A DNA stretch of 64,000 bases from Kribbella flavida DSM 17836 (GTDB lineage Bacteria; Actinomycetota; Actinomycetes; Propionibacteriales; Kribbellaceae). The position numbers and the translations under genes were made by a program. The stretch is taken from assembly GCF_000024345.1 (NCBI RefSeq), contig NC_013729.1, forward strand, positions 7,378,001 to 7,442,000, written 5' to 3'. Shown piece by piece: positions 1 to 8,765 of the stretch (the first letter of the stretch is position 1; every line of letters starts with the position of its first letter). Under the pieces are notes generated by a model. It did no database searches. It had not been told where the DNA came from and saw only the letters and a program-made list of their open reading frames with translations.

Positions 1-642
1 ACCAGTGTCCGGACCAACCTGGACCTGCTCGCCCAGGCCGACCAGCGCGGCGGTCTGCGCCCCGAGGACCGTCAGCAGCTGCTGGACGACGTCCGCGCAC
101 AGATGGACGAGCTGACCACGCTGATCGGCGACCTGACCGAGCTGGCCCGGGACACCCCGCAGGTCCGCGACGCCGAGCTGATCGAGCTGTCGAACGTGGT
201 CGAGGACGCGGTGATCAAGGTCCGCCGCCGCGCGCCGGGGCTGGAGTGGGACGTCCAGCTGGACCCGTTCCCGGTCTGGGGCGACGAGCGCCTGCTCGGC
301 CGGGCAGTGACCAACCTGCTCGACAACGCCGCGAAGTACAGCACTCCGGACGAGCCGGCGGGTGAGGACCAGCCGCCGGCCCGGGTGACGGTCCGGCTGC
401 GCGACGGCGTGCTGACGGTGACCGACAGCGGCCCGGGCATCGCCGAGGCCGACCTGCCGCACGTGTTCGACCGGTTCTACCGCTCCAGCGAGGCACGCAG
501 CAGGCCGGGCTCCGGTCTGGGCCTCGCGATCGTCAAGCACGCGGCCGAGCAGCACGGTGGCATGATCTACGCCCGCAACGCGCCCGGCGGCGGAGCACAG
601 TTCACGCTGTGGCTGCCCCACGCCGCCACGCAGTCGCGATGA
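1..642 (+). CDS. Sensor histidine kinase, MprB-like (3' part only)
   Basis: The reading frame is already open at base 1, so the sensor, membrane and HAMP parts lie outside the window. The first visible residues (TSVRTNLDLLAQAD) belong to the dimerisation helix just after the phospho-accepting His. The HATPase_c domain follows: N box NLLDNAAKYS, G1 box DSGPGI, and the GSGLGLAIVKHAAEQHGG lid region. The protein ends at a TGA at 640-642. An HtrA-type protease follows directly, which matches the mprAB-pepD arrangement of mycobacteria, an envelope-stress system. The MprB-like label rests on this gene order and general similarity, so the family (HK) is sure and the specific name is inferred. Confidence 0.9.
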   Translation, partial: TSVRTNLDLLAQADQRGGLRPEDRQQLLDDVRAQMDELTTLIGDLTELARDTPQVRDAELIELSNVVEDAVIKVRRRAPGLEWDVQLDPFPVWGDERLLGRAVTNLLDNAAKYSTPDEPAGEDQPPARVTVRLRDGVLTVTDSGPGIAEADLPHVFDRFYRSSEARSRPGSGLGLAIVKHAAEQHGGMIYARNAPGGGAQFTLWLPHAATQSR

Positions 643-692
643 CTCCCCCGCGGGGCGGCCGGGCCTTCGCGGTTCCCTCACAGTGTGCTCAG

Positions 693-744
693 GGGATCTT
701 CATCGAGTTCTTCGGCAGCTCTGACGGGATCTTCAGCGCGTTCT
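693..744 (+). promoter_or_regulatory. Two 19-bp direct repeats ahead of the HtrA gene (candidate response-regulator site)
   Basis: GGGATCTTCATCGAGTTCT at 693-711 is repeated as GGGATCTTCAGCGCGTTCT at 726-744 with 17 of 19 identical. The repeats are exactly 33 bp apart, about three helical turns, and CTCAGG occurs beside both (688-693 and 743-748). OmpR-family response regulators bind direct repeats, and the kinase gene just upstream would have such a partner. The binding role is inferred from layout alone. Confidence 0.5.
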
Positions 745-769
745 CAGGTCCGGCCCTCATGGTTGACCC

Positions 770-2209
770 ATGACCGAGAACCAGCCGCACCAGCCGCAGA
801 ACCAGCCCGGGAACGACACCCCGGCGCAGGGTTCGACGTACGGGAACCAGGCCCCGCAGGGGACGTCGCCGTCGTACGGCTCGAGTCCGCAGGAGCGTAC
901 TCAGCAGCTGCCGACGACCGGCTACGGCCAGCACTCGCAGCAGCAGTACGCGCCGCACGGACCGGCGCGGCCGGGGCAGCACTCCTCAGGTGGGGGTGCT
1001 TTCCAGGGCGGACAGTTCGGTACGACCGGGGCGCATCAGGGGGCGTCGCCGGGTACCGGCTGGCCGTTCGCCGCCCAGCAGCCGGCCCAGCCGGAGCCAC
1101 CCAAGCCCAAGCGGCGCGGGCTGGCTCTGGTGGCAGCCACCGCGCTGCTGGTCGGGACCGCCGGCGGTGTGGGTGGTGCGGCTGTGTACTCGGCGACGAA
1201 CGACTCCAGCGCCACCCCGTCGGTGACCGCGCCGCTGACCGGCGGGCAGGCCGCTCCGGCCTCGGCGCCGGACGGCTCGGTGCAGAACGCCGCCGCCAAG
1301 GTGCTGCCGAGCGTGGTGAAGATCGCAGTCGCCACCGCGCAGGGTGCCGGCACCGGGTCCGGCATCGTGATCAGCCAGGACGGCCTGATCGTCACCAACA
1401 ACCACGTGGTGGCGGGCGCCGGCAACGGCGGCCGGCTGAGCGTGATCCTGAACGACGGGCGGACCGTGCCGGCGACCATCGTCGGCACCGACCCGCTGAC
1501 CGACCTCGCCGTGATCCGCGCCGACGCCAAGGACCTGAAGCCGGCCGTGCTCGGCAAGAGCGGTTCACTGCTCGTCGGCCAGGGCGTGGTCGCGATCGGT
1601 TCGCCGTTCGGCCTGGACGCGACCGTGACCAGCGGCATCGTGTCGGCCCTGAACCGTCCGGTCAGCTCGGGCGGCGAGCAGCAGGACAGCACCACGGTCT
1701 TCCCAGCCGTTCAGACCGACGCCGCGATCAACCCCGGGAACTCCGGCGGCGCCCTCATCGACCTCGCCGGCCAGGTGGTCGGAATCAACAGCGCGATCAA
1801 GACCGCCGGAGGATCGGGACAATCCGAAGGCGGCAACATCGGCCTGGGCTTCGCAATCCCGATCGACCAGGCCAAGCCGATCATCGACGAGCTGGTGGCC
1901 TCGGGCAAGGCCACGCATGCGCGGCTCGGAGTGACGGTCGGCGACGCGCAGTCCTCCGACGGGCTCACGCAAGGAGCGACCCTCGGCGAGGTGACGCCCG
2001 GCGGTGCGGCGGACAAGGCCGGCCTGAAGAGCGGTGACATCGTCACCGCGATCAACGGCAAGGCGATCGCGTCAGGGGACGCGTTGGTCGCCGCGGTCCG
2101 TTCGCACCGCCCGGGCGACGAGGTCACCATCACCTTCACCCGGGACGGCAAGCCCGGGCAGACGGTGAAGGCCAAGCTCGGCTCCGACAACGGCAACCCC
2201 ACCGGCTGA
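770..2209 (+). CDS. HtrA/PepD-type S1C serine protease with PDZ domain
   Basis: A 479-residue membrane-anchored protease of the HtrA/DegP family. Residues 1-110 are a Gln/Pro/Gly-rich cytoplasmic tail, followed by one membrane helix at about 113-141. The trypsin-like domain carries the full triad: His212 (TNNHVVAG), Asp245 (DLAVIRAD) and Ser325 (GNSGGAL). A C-terminal PDZ domain spans roughly 375-470. It should face the cell exterior and degrade or refold damaged envelope proteins. It follows a sensor kinase gene after 127 bp containing direct repeats, so it is probably a target of that two-component system, as PepD is of MprAB in mycobacteria. Two hairpins follow the stop. Confidence 0.93.
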   Translation: MTENQPHQPQNQPGNDTPAQGSTYGNQAPQGTSPSYGSSPQERTQQLPTTGYGQHSQQQYAPHGPARPGQHSSGGGAFQGGQFGTTGAHQGASPGTGWPFAAQQPAQPEPPKPKRRGLALVAATALLVGTAGGVGGAAVYSATNDSSATPSVTAPLTGGQAAPASAPDGSVQNAAAKVLPSVVKIAVATAQGAGTGSGIVISQDGLIVTNNHVVAGAGNGGRLSVILNDGRTVPATIVGTDPLTDLAVIRADAKDLKPAVLGKSGSLLVGQGVVAIGSPFGLDATVTSGIVSALNRPVSSGGEQQDSTTVFPAVQTDAAINPGNSGGALIDLAGQVVGINSAIKTAGGSGQSEGGNIGLGFAIPIDQAKPIIDELVASGKATHARLGVTVGDAQSSDGLTQGATLGEVTPGGAADKAGLKSGDIVTAINGKAIASGDALVAAVRSHRPGDEVTITFTRDGKPGQTVKAKLGSDNGNPTG

Positions 2210-2259
2210 CCCCCCGAACGGCGCCGGCCGGCCCTCCCCGCCGGCGCCATCCACGGACA

Positions 2260-2294
2260 GGGACTGCGACCGCCCACCGAGCGGCCGCAGTCCC
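2260..2294 (+). terminator. Terminator-like hairpin after the HtrA gene
   Basis: GGGACTGCGACCGC at 2260-2273 pairs with GCGGCCGCAGTCCC at 2281-2294 with one mismatch and a 7-base loop. A second 9-bp hairpin (GGCGCCGGC, 2220-2228 with 2240-2248) lies just upstream. There is no clean T run, which is common for terminators in very GC-rich actinomycetes. Confidence 0.65.
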
Positions 2295-2352
2295 GTTCTG
2301 TGTGGCGCTAAATGCGGTGCGGTGCCAGGGCCGATCCACTAGCGTCGCCGGC

Positions 2353-2868
2353 ATGACGTTTTCCCGCGAGCGGCCGCCGTTTGTCGCCGACGAACGGACG
2401 CAGCTCGTCGGGTGGCTGGACCAGCAGCGGGCGCTGGTGCGGTTCAAGTGCGAAGGGCTGGCAGCGGACGACGAGAAGCGCGCGGTGCTGCCGACGTCGC
2501 CGGTGATGACGATGGCCGGGCTGGTCTCGCACATGCGGTGGACCGAGCACTGCTGGTTCGAGGTGCTGTTCCTGGGCGCGTCGTCGGCCGGGAACCCCCA
2601 GTTGGACGAGGACCTGCCCGAAGACGCCGACATGATGCCCGCGGCGCCGCTGGCCGAGCTGCTGGACGAGTTCGAGGCCCAGTGCGAGCGGTCGAACCAG
2701 ATCATCGCGGCCCACTCGCTGGACGACACCGGCAAGCACCCGGACTTCGGGTCGGCGCAGGCGACCCTGCGGTGGATGATCCTGCACATGCTCGAGGAAA
2801 CCGCCCGGCACGTCGGTCACCTGGACACGATCCGCGAGCTGCTCGACGGCCGGAAGGGGTATTACTAG
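2353..2868 (+). CDS. DinB/YfiT-fold (DUF664-like) protein
   Basis: A 171-residue four-helix-bundle protein of the DinB/YfiT superfamily, whose members include mycothiol- or bacillithiol-dependent transferases and many of unknown activity. The metal-ligand pattern is visible as SHMRWTEHCW, about residues 56-65, and HMLEETARHVGHLD near the C-terminus. The ATG at 2353 was preferred to in-frame starts further up because TAGCGT (2340-2345) lies seven bases before it, the layout of a leaderless actinobacterial transcript. The pirin gene follows after 4 bp, so the two are probably co-transcribed. Substrate unknown. Confidence 0.85.
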   Translation: MTFSRERPPFVADERTQLVGWLDQQRALVRFKCEGLAADDEKRAVLPTSPVMTMAGLVSHMRWTEHCWFEVLFLGASSAGNPQLDEDLPEDADMMPAAPLAELLDEFEAQCERSNQIIAAHSLDDTGKHPDFGSAQATLRWMILHMLEETARHVGHLDTIRELLDGRKGYY

Positions 2869-2872
2869 TCGG

Positions 2873-3586
2873 GTGAGCATCGACGTACGGCGTGCGGGTG
2901 AGCGGTTCCGGACCAGCACCGACTGGCTGGACTCCCGGCACTCCTTCTCGTTCGGCCCGTACTACGACCCCGCGAACGTCGGCTTCGGCGTGCTGATGGT
3001 GCACAACGACGAGGTGGTTGCTCCGGGCACCGGATTCGGCACGCACCCGCACCAGGACCTGGAGATCGTCACCTGGGTCGTGCGCGGCGCCCTGGTGCAC
3101 CAGGACTCCGAGGGGCACAGCGGCGTCGTTTACCCCGGCCTGGCCCAGCGGATGAGCGCGGGCAGCGGGATCCGGCACTCCGAGAAGAACGACGCGGGCG
3201 AGCCCGTCCGTTACGTGCAGATGTGGGTCCGGCCGGACGAGCTCGACCTGACCCCGTCGTACCAGCAGGCGGAGGTGGATGTCAGCCTCGCAACGGGTGA
3301 ACTGGTGCCGATCGCCTCCGGACTGCCCGAGCACGCGCGCGACACCGCGATCCGGATCAACCAGCGCGCCGCAGGCCTGTCCGTGGCCCGGCTGGTCCCC
3401 GGCGCCTGGGTGCAACTGCCGGCGGCGCCGTACGTGCACCTGTTCGTTGCCGTCGGCTCGGTCGCGCTGGAAGGCGCCGGCGACCTGGGTACGGCGGATG
3501 CCGTGCGCCTCACCAACTCCGAGGGCCGCAGGGTGACCGCCGGAGCCGACGGTGCGGAGATCCTGGTCTGGGAGATGCGAAGTTAG
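2873..3586 (+). CDS. Pirin family protein
   Basis: A 237-residue bicupin of the pirin family, with a GTG start 4 bp after the DinB-like gene. The N-terminal cupin has the expected metal-binding pattern (GTHPHQDLEIVTWV, then HQDSEGH), and GSGIRHSEKN is a typical pirin motif. Some pirins have quercetin 2,3-dioxygenase activity and others act as redox or iron sensors, so the function here is open. The stop overlaps the stop of the opposite-strand gene in the tetramer TTAG. Confidence 0.92.
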   Translation: MSIDVRRAGERFRTSTDWLDSRHSFSFGPYYDPANVGFGVLMVHNDEVVAPGTGFGTHPHQDLEIVTWVVRGALVHQDSEGHSGVVYPGLAQRMSAGSGIRHSEKNDAGEPVRYVQMWVRPDELDLTPSYQQAEVDVSLATGELVPIASGLPEHARDTAIRINQRAAGLSVARLVPGAWVQLPAAPYVHLFVAVGSVALEGAGDLGTADAVRLTNSEGRRVTAGADGAEILVWEMRS

Positions 3587-3906
3587 CCGAGCTGCTCGGA
3601 CATCGTCCACACGTGCCGCAGGGTCCGGCCGCCGTCGGCGTTCTGCGCGAAGCCCTCGACGAAGCGGCTCATGTGCTGCTGCCAGCGCTGGTCGACCGGG
3701 TCGTCGGCGAGCCGGGCGACTGCCGCCTCGTAGTCGTCGCACTCGACCAGGTGGAACAGGTCGCGGCCGCTGCGCCAGATGCTCCAGTCATCGATGCCGG
3801 CGGCCCGCATGACGGTGATCAGCTCGGGCCAGACCCGGGCGTGCTCGCGCTCGTAGGACTGCTCGGTCCCGGCGATCAGGCGGCTGTGCAGGGCAAGTCG
3901 GCTCAC
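3583..3906 (-). CDS. L-rhamnose mutarotase family protein
   Basis: A 107-residue ferredoxin-like protein of the RhaM/DUF718 family, near the usual 104 residues. Typical features are LIAGTEQSYEREHARVWPEL, GIDDWSIWR and LFHLVECDDY. RhaM interconverts alpha and beta anomers of L-rhamnose. The GTG at 3906 starts the conserved fold; the longer open frame upstream has no family similarity. No rhamnose genes are adjacent, although a deoxy-sugar-acid locus lies at 14.4-18.1 kb. It is convergent with the pirin gene and shares the four bases TTAG as overlapping stops. Confidence 0.85.
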   Translation of the reverse strand: MSRLALHSRLIAGTEQSYEREHARVWPELITVMRAAGIDDWSIWRSGRDLFHLVECDDYEAAVARLADDPVDQRWQQHMSRFVEGFAQNADGGRTLRHVWTMSEQLG

Positions 3907-4035
3907 AACCGGGCAGGATACGCCGGGCAGTGATCGAACCGTTACCCGATCCGCCGGCAACAGTCTCGACGGGACCGGCGGGCCCTGGCAGGTTGGGGGC
4001 CTGTCCTGGCAACCGATTCCCGAACAGGAGCACCG

Positions 4036-4836
4036 ATGGCCCAGCGCACCGCCCCCTGGCCGACCGGTACGCCGAACTGGGTGGACCTCGCCGCGGACGA
4101 CGCGAGGGCCGCGGTGAGGTTCTACACCGAGCTGTTCGGATGGCAGTGCGAGCACCGGGCCGCCAAGGACTACTGGGTCTGCCGGCTGGACGGCGAGGAC
4201 GTCGGCGGCATCCGCCCGAAGCACCCGGGCACCGAGGACCTGCCCAGCCGCTGGACCACCTACCTGACCACCGAGCACGTCGAGCGAACAGCTGACGCGG
4301 TGGCGGCGGCCGGCGGCCGCCTGCTGGTCGGCCCGACGCGCGTCGGCACCCAGGGCCGGATGGCGATCGCGGTCGACCCGAACGGCGCGATCTTCGGCCT
4401 CTGGCAACCGACCGACCACCTCGGGGCGGACCGCCGGTCCCGGCCCGGCACGCTGGTCTGGAGCGAGGCGCTCAGCCGCGGGTACGACGCGGCCAAAGCT
4501 TTCTACACCGCGGTCTTCGGCTACCGGGCCGAGGAGATCGGCACCACCTCCGCGTTCGGCGGCCCGGGCGAGCAGTACGCCGACGCCCGGTACGCCGCCC
4601 TGTACGCTGCCGGCCGGCCCGTCGCAGGCACCGGCGAGCTCCACCCGGAGATGCCGGCCGGGACCCCCGCGCACTGGCTCCCGTACTTCGCGACCGCCGA
4701 TCTCGCCGCCACGGTGGATCGCGCCGTCCAGGCCGGTGGCGAGCTGACGGGCGCACCGCTGGACACCGATTTCGGCCGGATGGCGGTGCTCACCGACCCG
4801 GAGTCGGCGGTGTTCGCGGTGATCCAGCTCAGCTGA
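4036..4836 (+). CDS. VOC family protein with two glyoxalase-like domains
   Basis: 266 residues built from two tandem vicinal-oxygen-chelate domains: residues about 10-125 (TPNWVDLAADDARAAVRFYT) and about 140-263 (VWSEALSRGYDAAKAFYTAV). Each ends in a strand of the form F-G-R/R-M-A-x-x-x-DP. This two-domain form is common in actinomycetes as 27 kDa antigen/hydroxylase-type proteins of unsettled function. CAGGAG ahead of the ATG is a good ribosome site. A small hairpin (CTCGGGC-GA-GCCCGAG, 4846-4861) follows the gene. Confidence 0.88.
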   Translation: MAQRTAPWPTGTPNWVDLAADDARAAVRFYTELFGWQCEHRAAKDYWVCRLDGEDVGGIRPKHPGTEDLPSRWTTYLTTEHVERTADAVAAAGGRLLVGPTRVGTQGRMAIAVDPNGAIFGLWQPTDHLGADRRSRPGTLVWSEALSRGYDAAKAFYTAVFGYRAEEIGTTSAFGGPGEQYADARYAALYAAGRPVAGTGELHPEMPAGTPAHWLPYFATADLAATVDRAVQAGGELTGAPLDTDFGRMAVLTDPESAVFAVIQLS

Positions 4837-5010
4837 GCCCGGCCGCTCGGGCGAGCCCGAGACACCCCGGCCGAAGTCCGAGCCAACCTCCCGCGCCGGC
4901 CGGGCGTCGTACTGCTGTGCCGGCCTGAGTATTTTCCCGCTCGTGGCAGGCTGGTGCACACGCCGAGACTGTTCGGAGAGTCACACCGTCACCGTGCGAG
5001 AGTGGAGATC

Positions 5011-6918
5011 GTGAAACGAACTGCTGCCATCGTCAGTCTGAGTGCCCTGCTGGTCGCCGCCGGTTGTTCCGACAACACGCCGGACAGCGGCGGCAAGCCC
5101 GACCCGAACGACGAGAAGCAGGCGTCCGCCGCGGTGGTGAAGGCCTTCGCGGCCGGCTGGGTGAAGGCGTGGGCTCCGGACGGCAAGCCCACCGAGGCCG
5201 CCGCGCTGACCGACAACCCGGAGGCCTTCGGTCCCCGGCTGGACGACGTCGACACTGCGCTGGTCGCGCAGTCGGCCACCGTCACGCCGCAGGGTGAGCC
5301 GAAGTGCACCGACGACAGCAACTGCACCCAGGACCTGGCCGTCGAGGCGGTGCTGCGCGGCATCGGCACGATGAAGTGGACCAGCACGGCGGTGGCGGTG
5401 AAGACCGGTGACGCCTGGAAGATCAAGGCCTCCGGCGACACCATCTACCCCGGCCTCGGCGAGGGCAACTACCTCAAGCGGGTCCGCACGCTGCCGCCGC
5501 GCGCGTCGATCCTGGACCGCACCGGCAAGCCGCTGACCGCGAACCGCCCGGTCGTGATCGTCGGCGTCGCGTCCGGCACCAAGGCGACCGCGGCGACGTA
5601 CGCGGCGTTCACCAAGAACCTGGACGTCGACGGCGCCAAGCTGGCCAAGCGCGCGAAGGCGGCGCCGGCCGGCCAGTTCGTCGACGCGATCACGATCCGG
5701 GCGCAGGAGTGGGACAAGCTGCGCCCGAAGATGGGCAACCTGCCCGGCGTGCTGACGATGGGCGGCACCCAGTCGCTGCCGGAGAGCCCGACCTTCGCCC
5801 GGTCGGTGATCGGCACGATGAAGACGGCGACCGCGGAGACGCTGAAGAACGCGGGCCCGACCGCCTCGACCCAGGACCAGGTCGGCACCACCGGCCTGCA
5901 GTACGCGTTCCAGCAGCAGCTCGCCGGTACGCCGGGCGGCTCGGTCGCCCTGCGCGACGGCAAGACCAAGATGGTGATCAAGGAGGTGTTCAAGCAGGAG
6001 GGCAAGGCCGGTACGCCGGTCCGGACCTCGCTGGACACCAACCTCCAGCGGCAGGCCGAGGCCGCGCTGGCCACCAGCAAGCTGCCCGCCTCGCTGGTCG
6101 CCGTGCAGGCCTCGACCGGCCAGGTGCTGGCCGCCGCGAACGGCCCGACCGCGACCAGCTACAACCGCGCCTTCCAGGGTCACTACGCGCCGGGCTCCAC
6201 GTTCAAGGTCGTCACCGCCGCCGCGCTGATGGGCGCCGGCCTGACCGCGAGCTCGCAGCTGCCGTGCACGAACACGATCAACGTCTTCGGCAAGTCGTTC
6301 AAGAACTACGACGGGCTGGCGCCGTACGGGACCGGCAGCCTGGAGAAGGCGTTCAACACCTCCTGCAACACCGCCTTCATCTCCCAGCACGGCAAGCTGC
6401 CGGCCGACGGGATGACCAAGGCCGCGGCGATGTTCGGCCTCGGCCAGGAGCTGAAGTCCGCGGTCCCGGCGTACGGCGGTGAGGTGCCGGCGCCCAAGGA
6501 CGTCGTCGCCGAGTCGGCCTCGATGATCGGACAGGGCACCGTGACGGCCAGCCCGCTCGGGGTGGCGATGATCGGCGCCACGGTGAAGCACGGCACCGCG
6601 ATGAAGCCGGTGCTGGTGCTCGGCAAGGACCCGGCCGGCCCGGCCGCGGAACCGCTGCCGCCGGCCACCGCGAACGCGCTGCGCACGATGATGCGGACCA
6701 CCGTCACCAACGGCACCGCCGCGGTACTGGCCGGCAACGGCACGGTCGCCGCGAAGACCGGTACCGCCGAGGTGGTCGAGGGCGGCAAGGTCGTCACCAA
6801 CGGCTGGATGGTCGGCTACCGCGGCGACGTCGCCTTCGCCGTCGTCGTCGAGGGCGGCGCCTCCGGCGCGAAGGCCGCCGGCCCGATCCTGAAGAACTGG
6901 CTCGCTCGCTTCCGGTAG
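5011..6918 (+). CDS. Lipoprotein class B penicillin-binding protein (NTF2-like plus transpeptidase)
   Basis: A 635-residue cell-wall DD-transpeptidase. The GTG at 5011 has a GGAG ribosome site and gives a lipoprotein signal with lipobox VAAGC (Cys19). The order is an NTF2-like MecA_N domain (about 45-150), a PBP dimerisation domain (about 165-320), then transpeptidase. The active-site motifs are complete: S396-T-F-K399, S451-C-N453 and K582-T-G. This is the PbpA/PBP2-like lipoprotein type of actinomycetes that crosslinks peptidoglycan outside the membrane. A longer in-frame start 19 codons up would bury the lipobox and was rejected. A strong hairpin follows. Confidence 0.93.
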   Translation: MKRTAAIVSLSALLVAAGCSDNTPDSGGKPDPNDEKQASAAVVKAFAAGWVKAWAPDGKPTEAAALTDNPEAFGPRLDDVDTALVAQSATVTPQGEPKCTDDSNCTQDLAVEAVLRGIGTMKWTSTAVAVKTGDAWKIKASGDTIYPGLGEGNYLKRVRTLPPRASILDRTGKPLTANRPVVIVGVASGTKATAATYAAFTKNLDVDGAKLAKRAKAAPAGQFVDAITIRAQEWDKLRPKMGNLPGVLTMGGTQSLPESPTFARSVIGTMKTATAETLKNAGPTASTQDQVGTTGLQYAFQQQLAGTPGGSVALRDGKTKMVIKEVFKQEGKAGTPVRTSLDTNLQRQAEAALATSKLPASLVAVQASTGQVLAAANGPTATSYNRAFQGHYAPGSTFKVVTAAALMGAGLTASSQLPCTNTINVFGKSFKNYDGLAPYGTGSLEKAFNTSCNTAFISQHGKLPADGMTKAAAMFGLGQELKSAVPAYGGEVPAPKDVVAESASMIGQGTVTASPLGVAMIGATVKHGTAMKPVLVLGKDPAGPAAEPLPPATANALRTMMRTTVTNGTAAVLAGNGTVAAKTGTAEVVEGGKVVTNGWMVGYRGDVAFAVVVEGGASGAKAAGPILKNWLARFR

Positions 6919-6927
6919 GACCCGGGC

Positions 6928-6974
6928 ACCGGCGACGGCCGCCTCCCCAGCCGGGGCAGGCGGCCGTCGCCGGT
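6928..6974. terminator. Bidirectional terminator hairpin
   Basis: Arms of 16 perfectly matched bases (ACCGGCGACGGCCGCC, 6928-6943, with 6959-6974) lie between two convergent genes. The 15-base loop can itself pair CCCC with GGGG. The right arm touches the stop codon of the ATPase gene on the minus strand. Confidence 0.8.
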
Positions 6975-8692
6975 CAGAAGCTGAGGATCTCCTCGATGGC
7001 GGCCTTGAGGTCGGAGCCGTCGAGGGTGACCAGGTCCAGATCGGTGGGCAGGCCCGGCGAGTGGAACAGGCGCAGGTCGCGGTGCTTGCCGGCCGACTCC
7101 AGCACGGTCCGGATGAAGCGCGCGTTGCCGAGCTCGTCGATCCGGCCGTTCGCGCAGACCTGGTCGAGCACGGCGGTCAGGCCGGCCACGGCGTCGGGCG
7201 TGATGTGGTCGCCGCGGCTGTCCACCAGCCGCAGCGCGATCTCGCGGAGCTGGTCGGCGGTGTAGCGGGGGAAGTCGATCCGGGTGGAGAAGCGGCTGCG
7301 CAGGCCGGGATTCGCCTCGAGGAACTCGGCCATCGGCTCGGAGTAGCCGGCGACGATCACCACCAGCCGGTCCCGGTCGTCCTCCATCCGCTTCAGCAGC
7401 GTGTCGATCGCCTCGGTGCCGAAGTCGTTGCCGGACTGCTTCTTGCGCAGCGCGTACGCCTCGTCGACGAACAGCACGCCGTCCAGCGCCGAGTCGACCA
7501 CCTCGTTGGTCTTCACCGCGGTCTGGCCGATCCACTCCGCGACCAGGCCGGACCGGTCGGTCTCGATCACCGTGTCGGCGGCCAGCAGTCCGAGCGCGCA
7601 GTACAGGCGGGCGACCACCCGGGCGACGGTGGTCTTGCCGGTGCCCGGAGGCCCGGCGAAGATCAGGTGACCGCCGAGCTTGGCCGTCGGCAGGCCGCGC
7701 TCGGCCCGCATCAGCCCGGCCCGGACCTGCGCCGCCACCGCCGAGACCTGCCGCTTCACGTCCTCCATGCCGACGTTGCGGTCGAGCTCGTTGAGAATGC
7801 CCTGGACCGCGCCCCAGTCGGGCTGCCGGTGCAGCGACGGCGCCGACGGCGCGCCCCGGCGGATCACCGGCGCCGCTTTTGCCGTACTGCGCTCGGCCGG
7901 GCGGGTGCTGAGCCGCACCTCGGAGTCGGCCAGCGCCTCGGCGACCTGGCGGTGCGAGTTGTCCCGCTCGTAGACCCACTCGAACTGGCGGATCGCGTTC
8001 TGCTCGCGGCCGGTGCCGCGGTAGACGAAGCCGAGGTAGTACTCCGCGTCCAGCGCGACGAACGGGTTCAGCTGCTGACCGGCGGCCTGCCGCAGGATCG
8101 TCTCCGCCTCGCTCCACTGCTCCACGGTCGCCAGCAGCATGCCGAGCCGGAGCTGGGCCTCGGCGCCGAGATGACCGTCGGCCGGGATCCGGTGCAGGAT
8201 GCCGATCGCCGCGCCGAAGTCCTGGCGGTGCATCGCGACGGCCGCGTCGAGAAAGCTGCGGCGCAGGTCCTCGATCACCTGGGCGGTCGCCTCGGCCGCG
8301 CCGTCGGTGTCCCCGGCGCCGAGCCGGCGCAGCGCCTCCGCGTGCCAGACGTGGTCGGTGGTCTCCAGCGCGTGGGTGAACCACCAGCCGGCCCGGAACG
8401 ACGAGCTCAGCCGCCGCTTGTCGGCGTCCCGCTCCGCACCGAACCGGCCGAGCCCGGCAACCAGCTTGTCGAGCGCGGTGTCCGCGTCGCCGCCGGCCGC
8501 GTGGAAGCCGAGCCAGGCGTCGGTCATGCCGGGGTCCAGCTCGAGTGCCTTGGTGAAGGTCTCCAGGGCCGCCGGTTTGTCCGGCGTCGCGGCCTGCTCA
8601 CCGGTCTTCGCGAACCCCAGTTGCCGCGCCCCGCGCACCCACAACCCCCGAGCCCGCCGTCGCGCCAGCAGCCCCGCCGACTGCTCACCCAT
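6974..8692 (-). CDS. EccA-like AAA+ ATPase (CbxX/CfxQ family), no ESX genes nearby
   Basis: 572 residues: an N-terminal helical TPR-like half (about 1-270) and a C-terminal AAA+ domain. The latter has Walker A GPPGTGKTT, Walker B VLFVDEAYAL and a NPGLRSRF arginine-finger region. EccA proteins work with type VII secretion, and the CbxX relatives remodel Rubisco. Neither an ESX cluster nor Rubisco is in this window, so it is an orphan copy. The ATG at 8692 was chosen because GAGGAG lies six bases upstream; an in-frame ATG ten codons earlier lacks such a site. An NTF2-like gene is divergent. Confidence 0.88.
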   Translation of the reverse strand: MGEQSAGLLARRRARGLWVRGARQLGFAKTGEQAATPDKPAALETFTKALELDPGMTDAWLGFHAAGGDADTALDKLVAGLGRFGAERDADKRRLSSSFRAGWWFTHALETTDHVWHAEALRRLGAGDTDGAAEATAQVIEDLRRSFLDAAVAMHRQDFGAAIGILHRIPADGHLGAEAQLRLGMLLATVEQWSEAETILRQAAGQQLNPFVALDAEYYLGFVYRGTGREQNAIRQFEWVYERDNSHRQVAEALADSEVRLSTRPAERSTAKAAPVIRRGAPSAPSLHRQPDWGAVQGILNELDRNVGMEDVKRQVSAVAAQVRAGLMRAERGLPTAKLGGHLIFAGPPGTGKTTVARVVARLYCALGLLAADTVIETDRSGLVAEWIGQTAVKTNEVVDSALDGVLFVDEAYALRKKQSGNDFGTEAIDTLLKRMEDDRDRLVVIVAGYSEPMAEFLEANPGLRSRFSTRIDFPRYTADQLREIALRLVDSRGDHITPDAVAGLTAVLDQVCANGRIDELGNARFIRTVLESAGKHRDLRLFHSPGLPTDLDLVTLDGSDLKAAIEEILSF

Positions 8693-8765
8693 CGCACTCT
8701 CCTCGTCACCGGCCAGGAGCATCCTCTCACCACAGAATGTCGTGCCGGCGGTCTACCGTCGGCCC

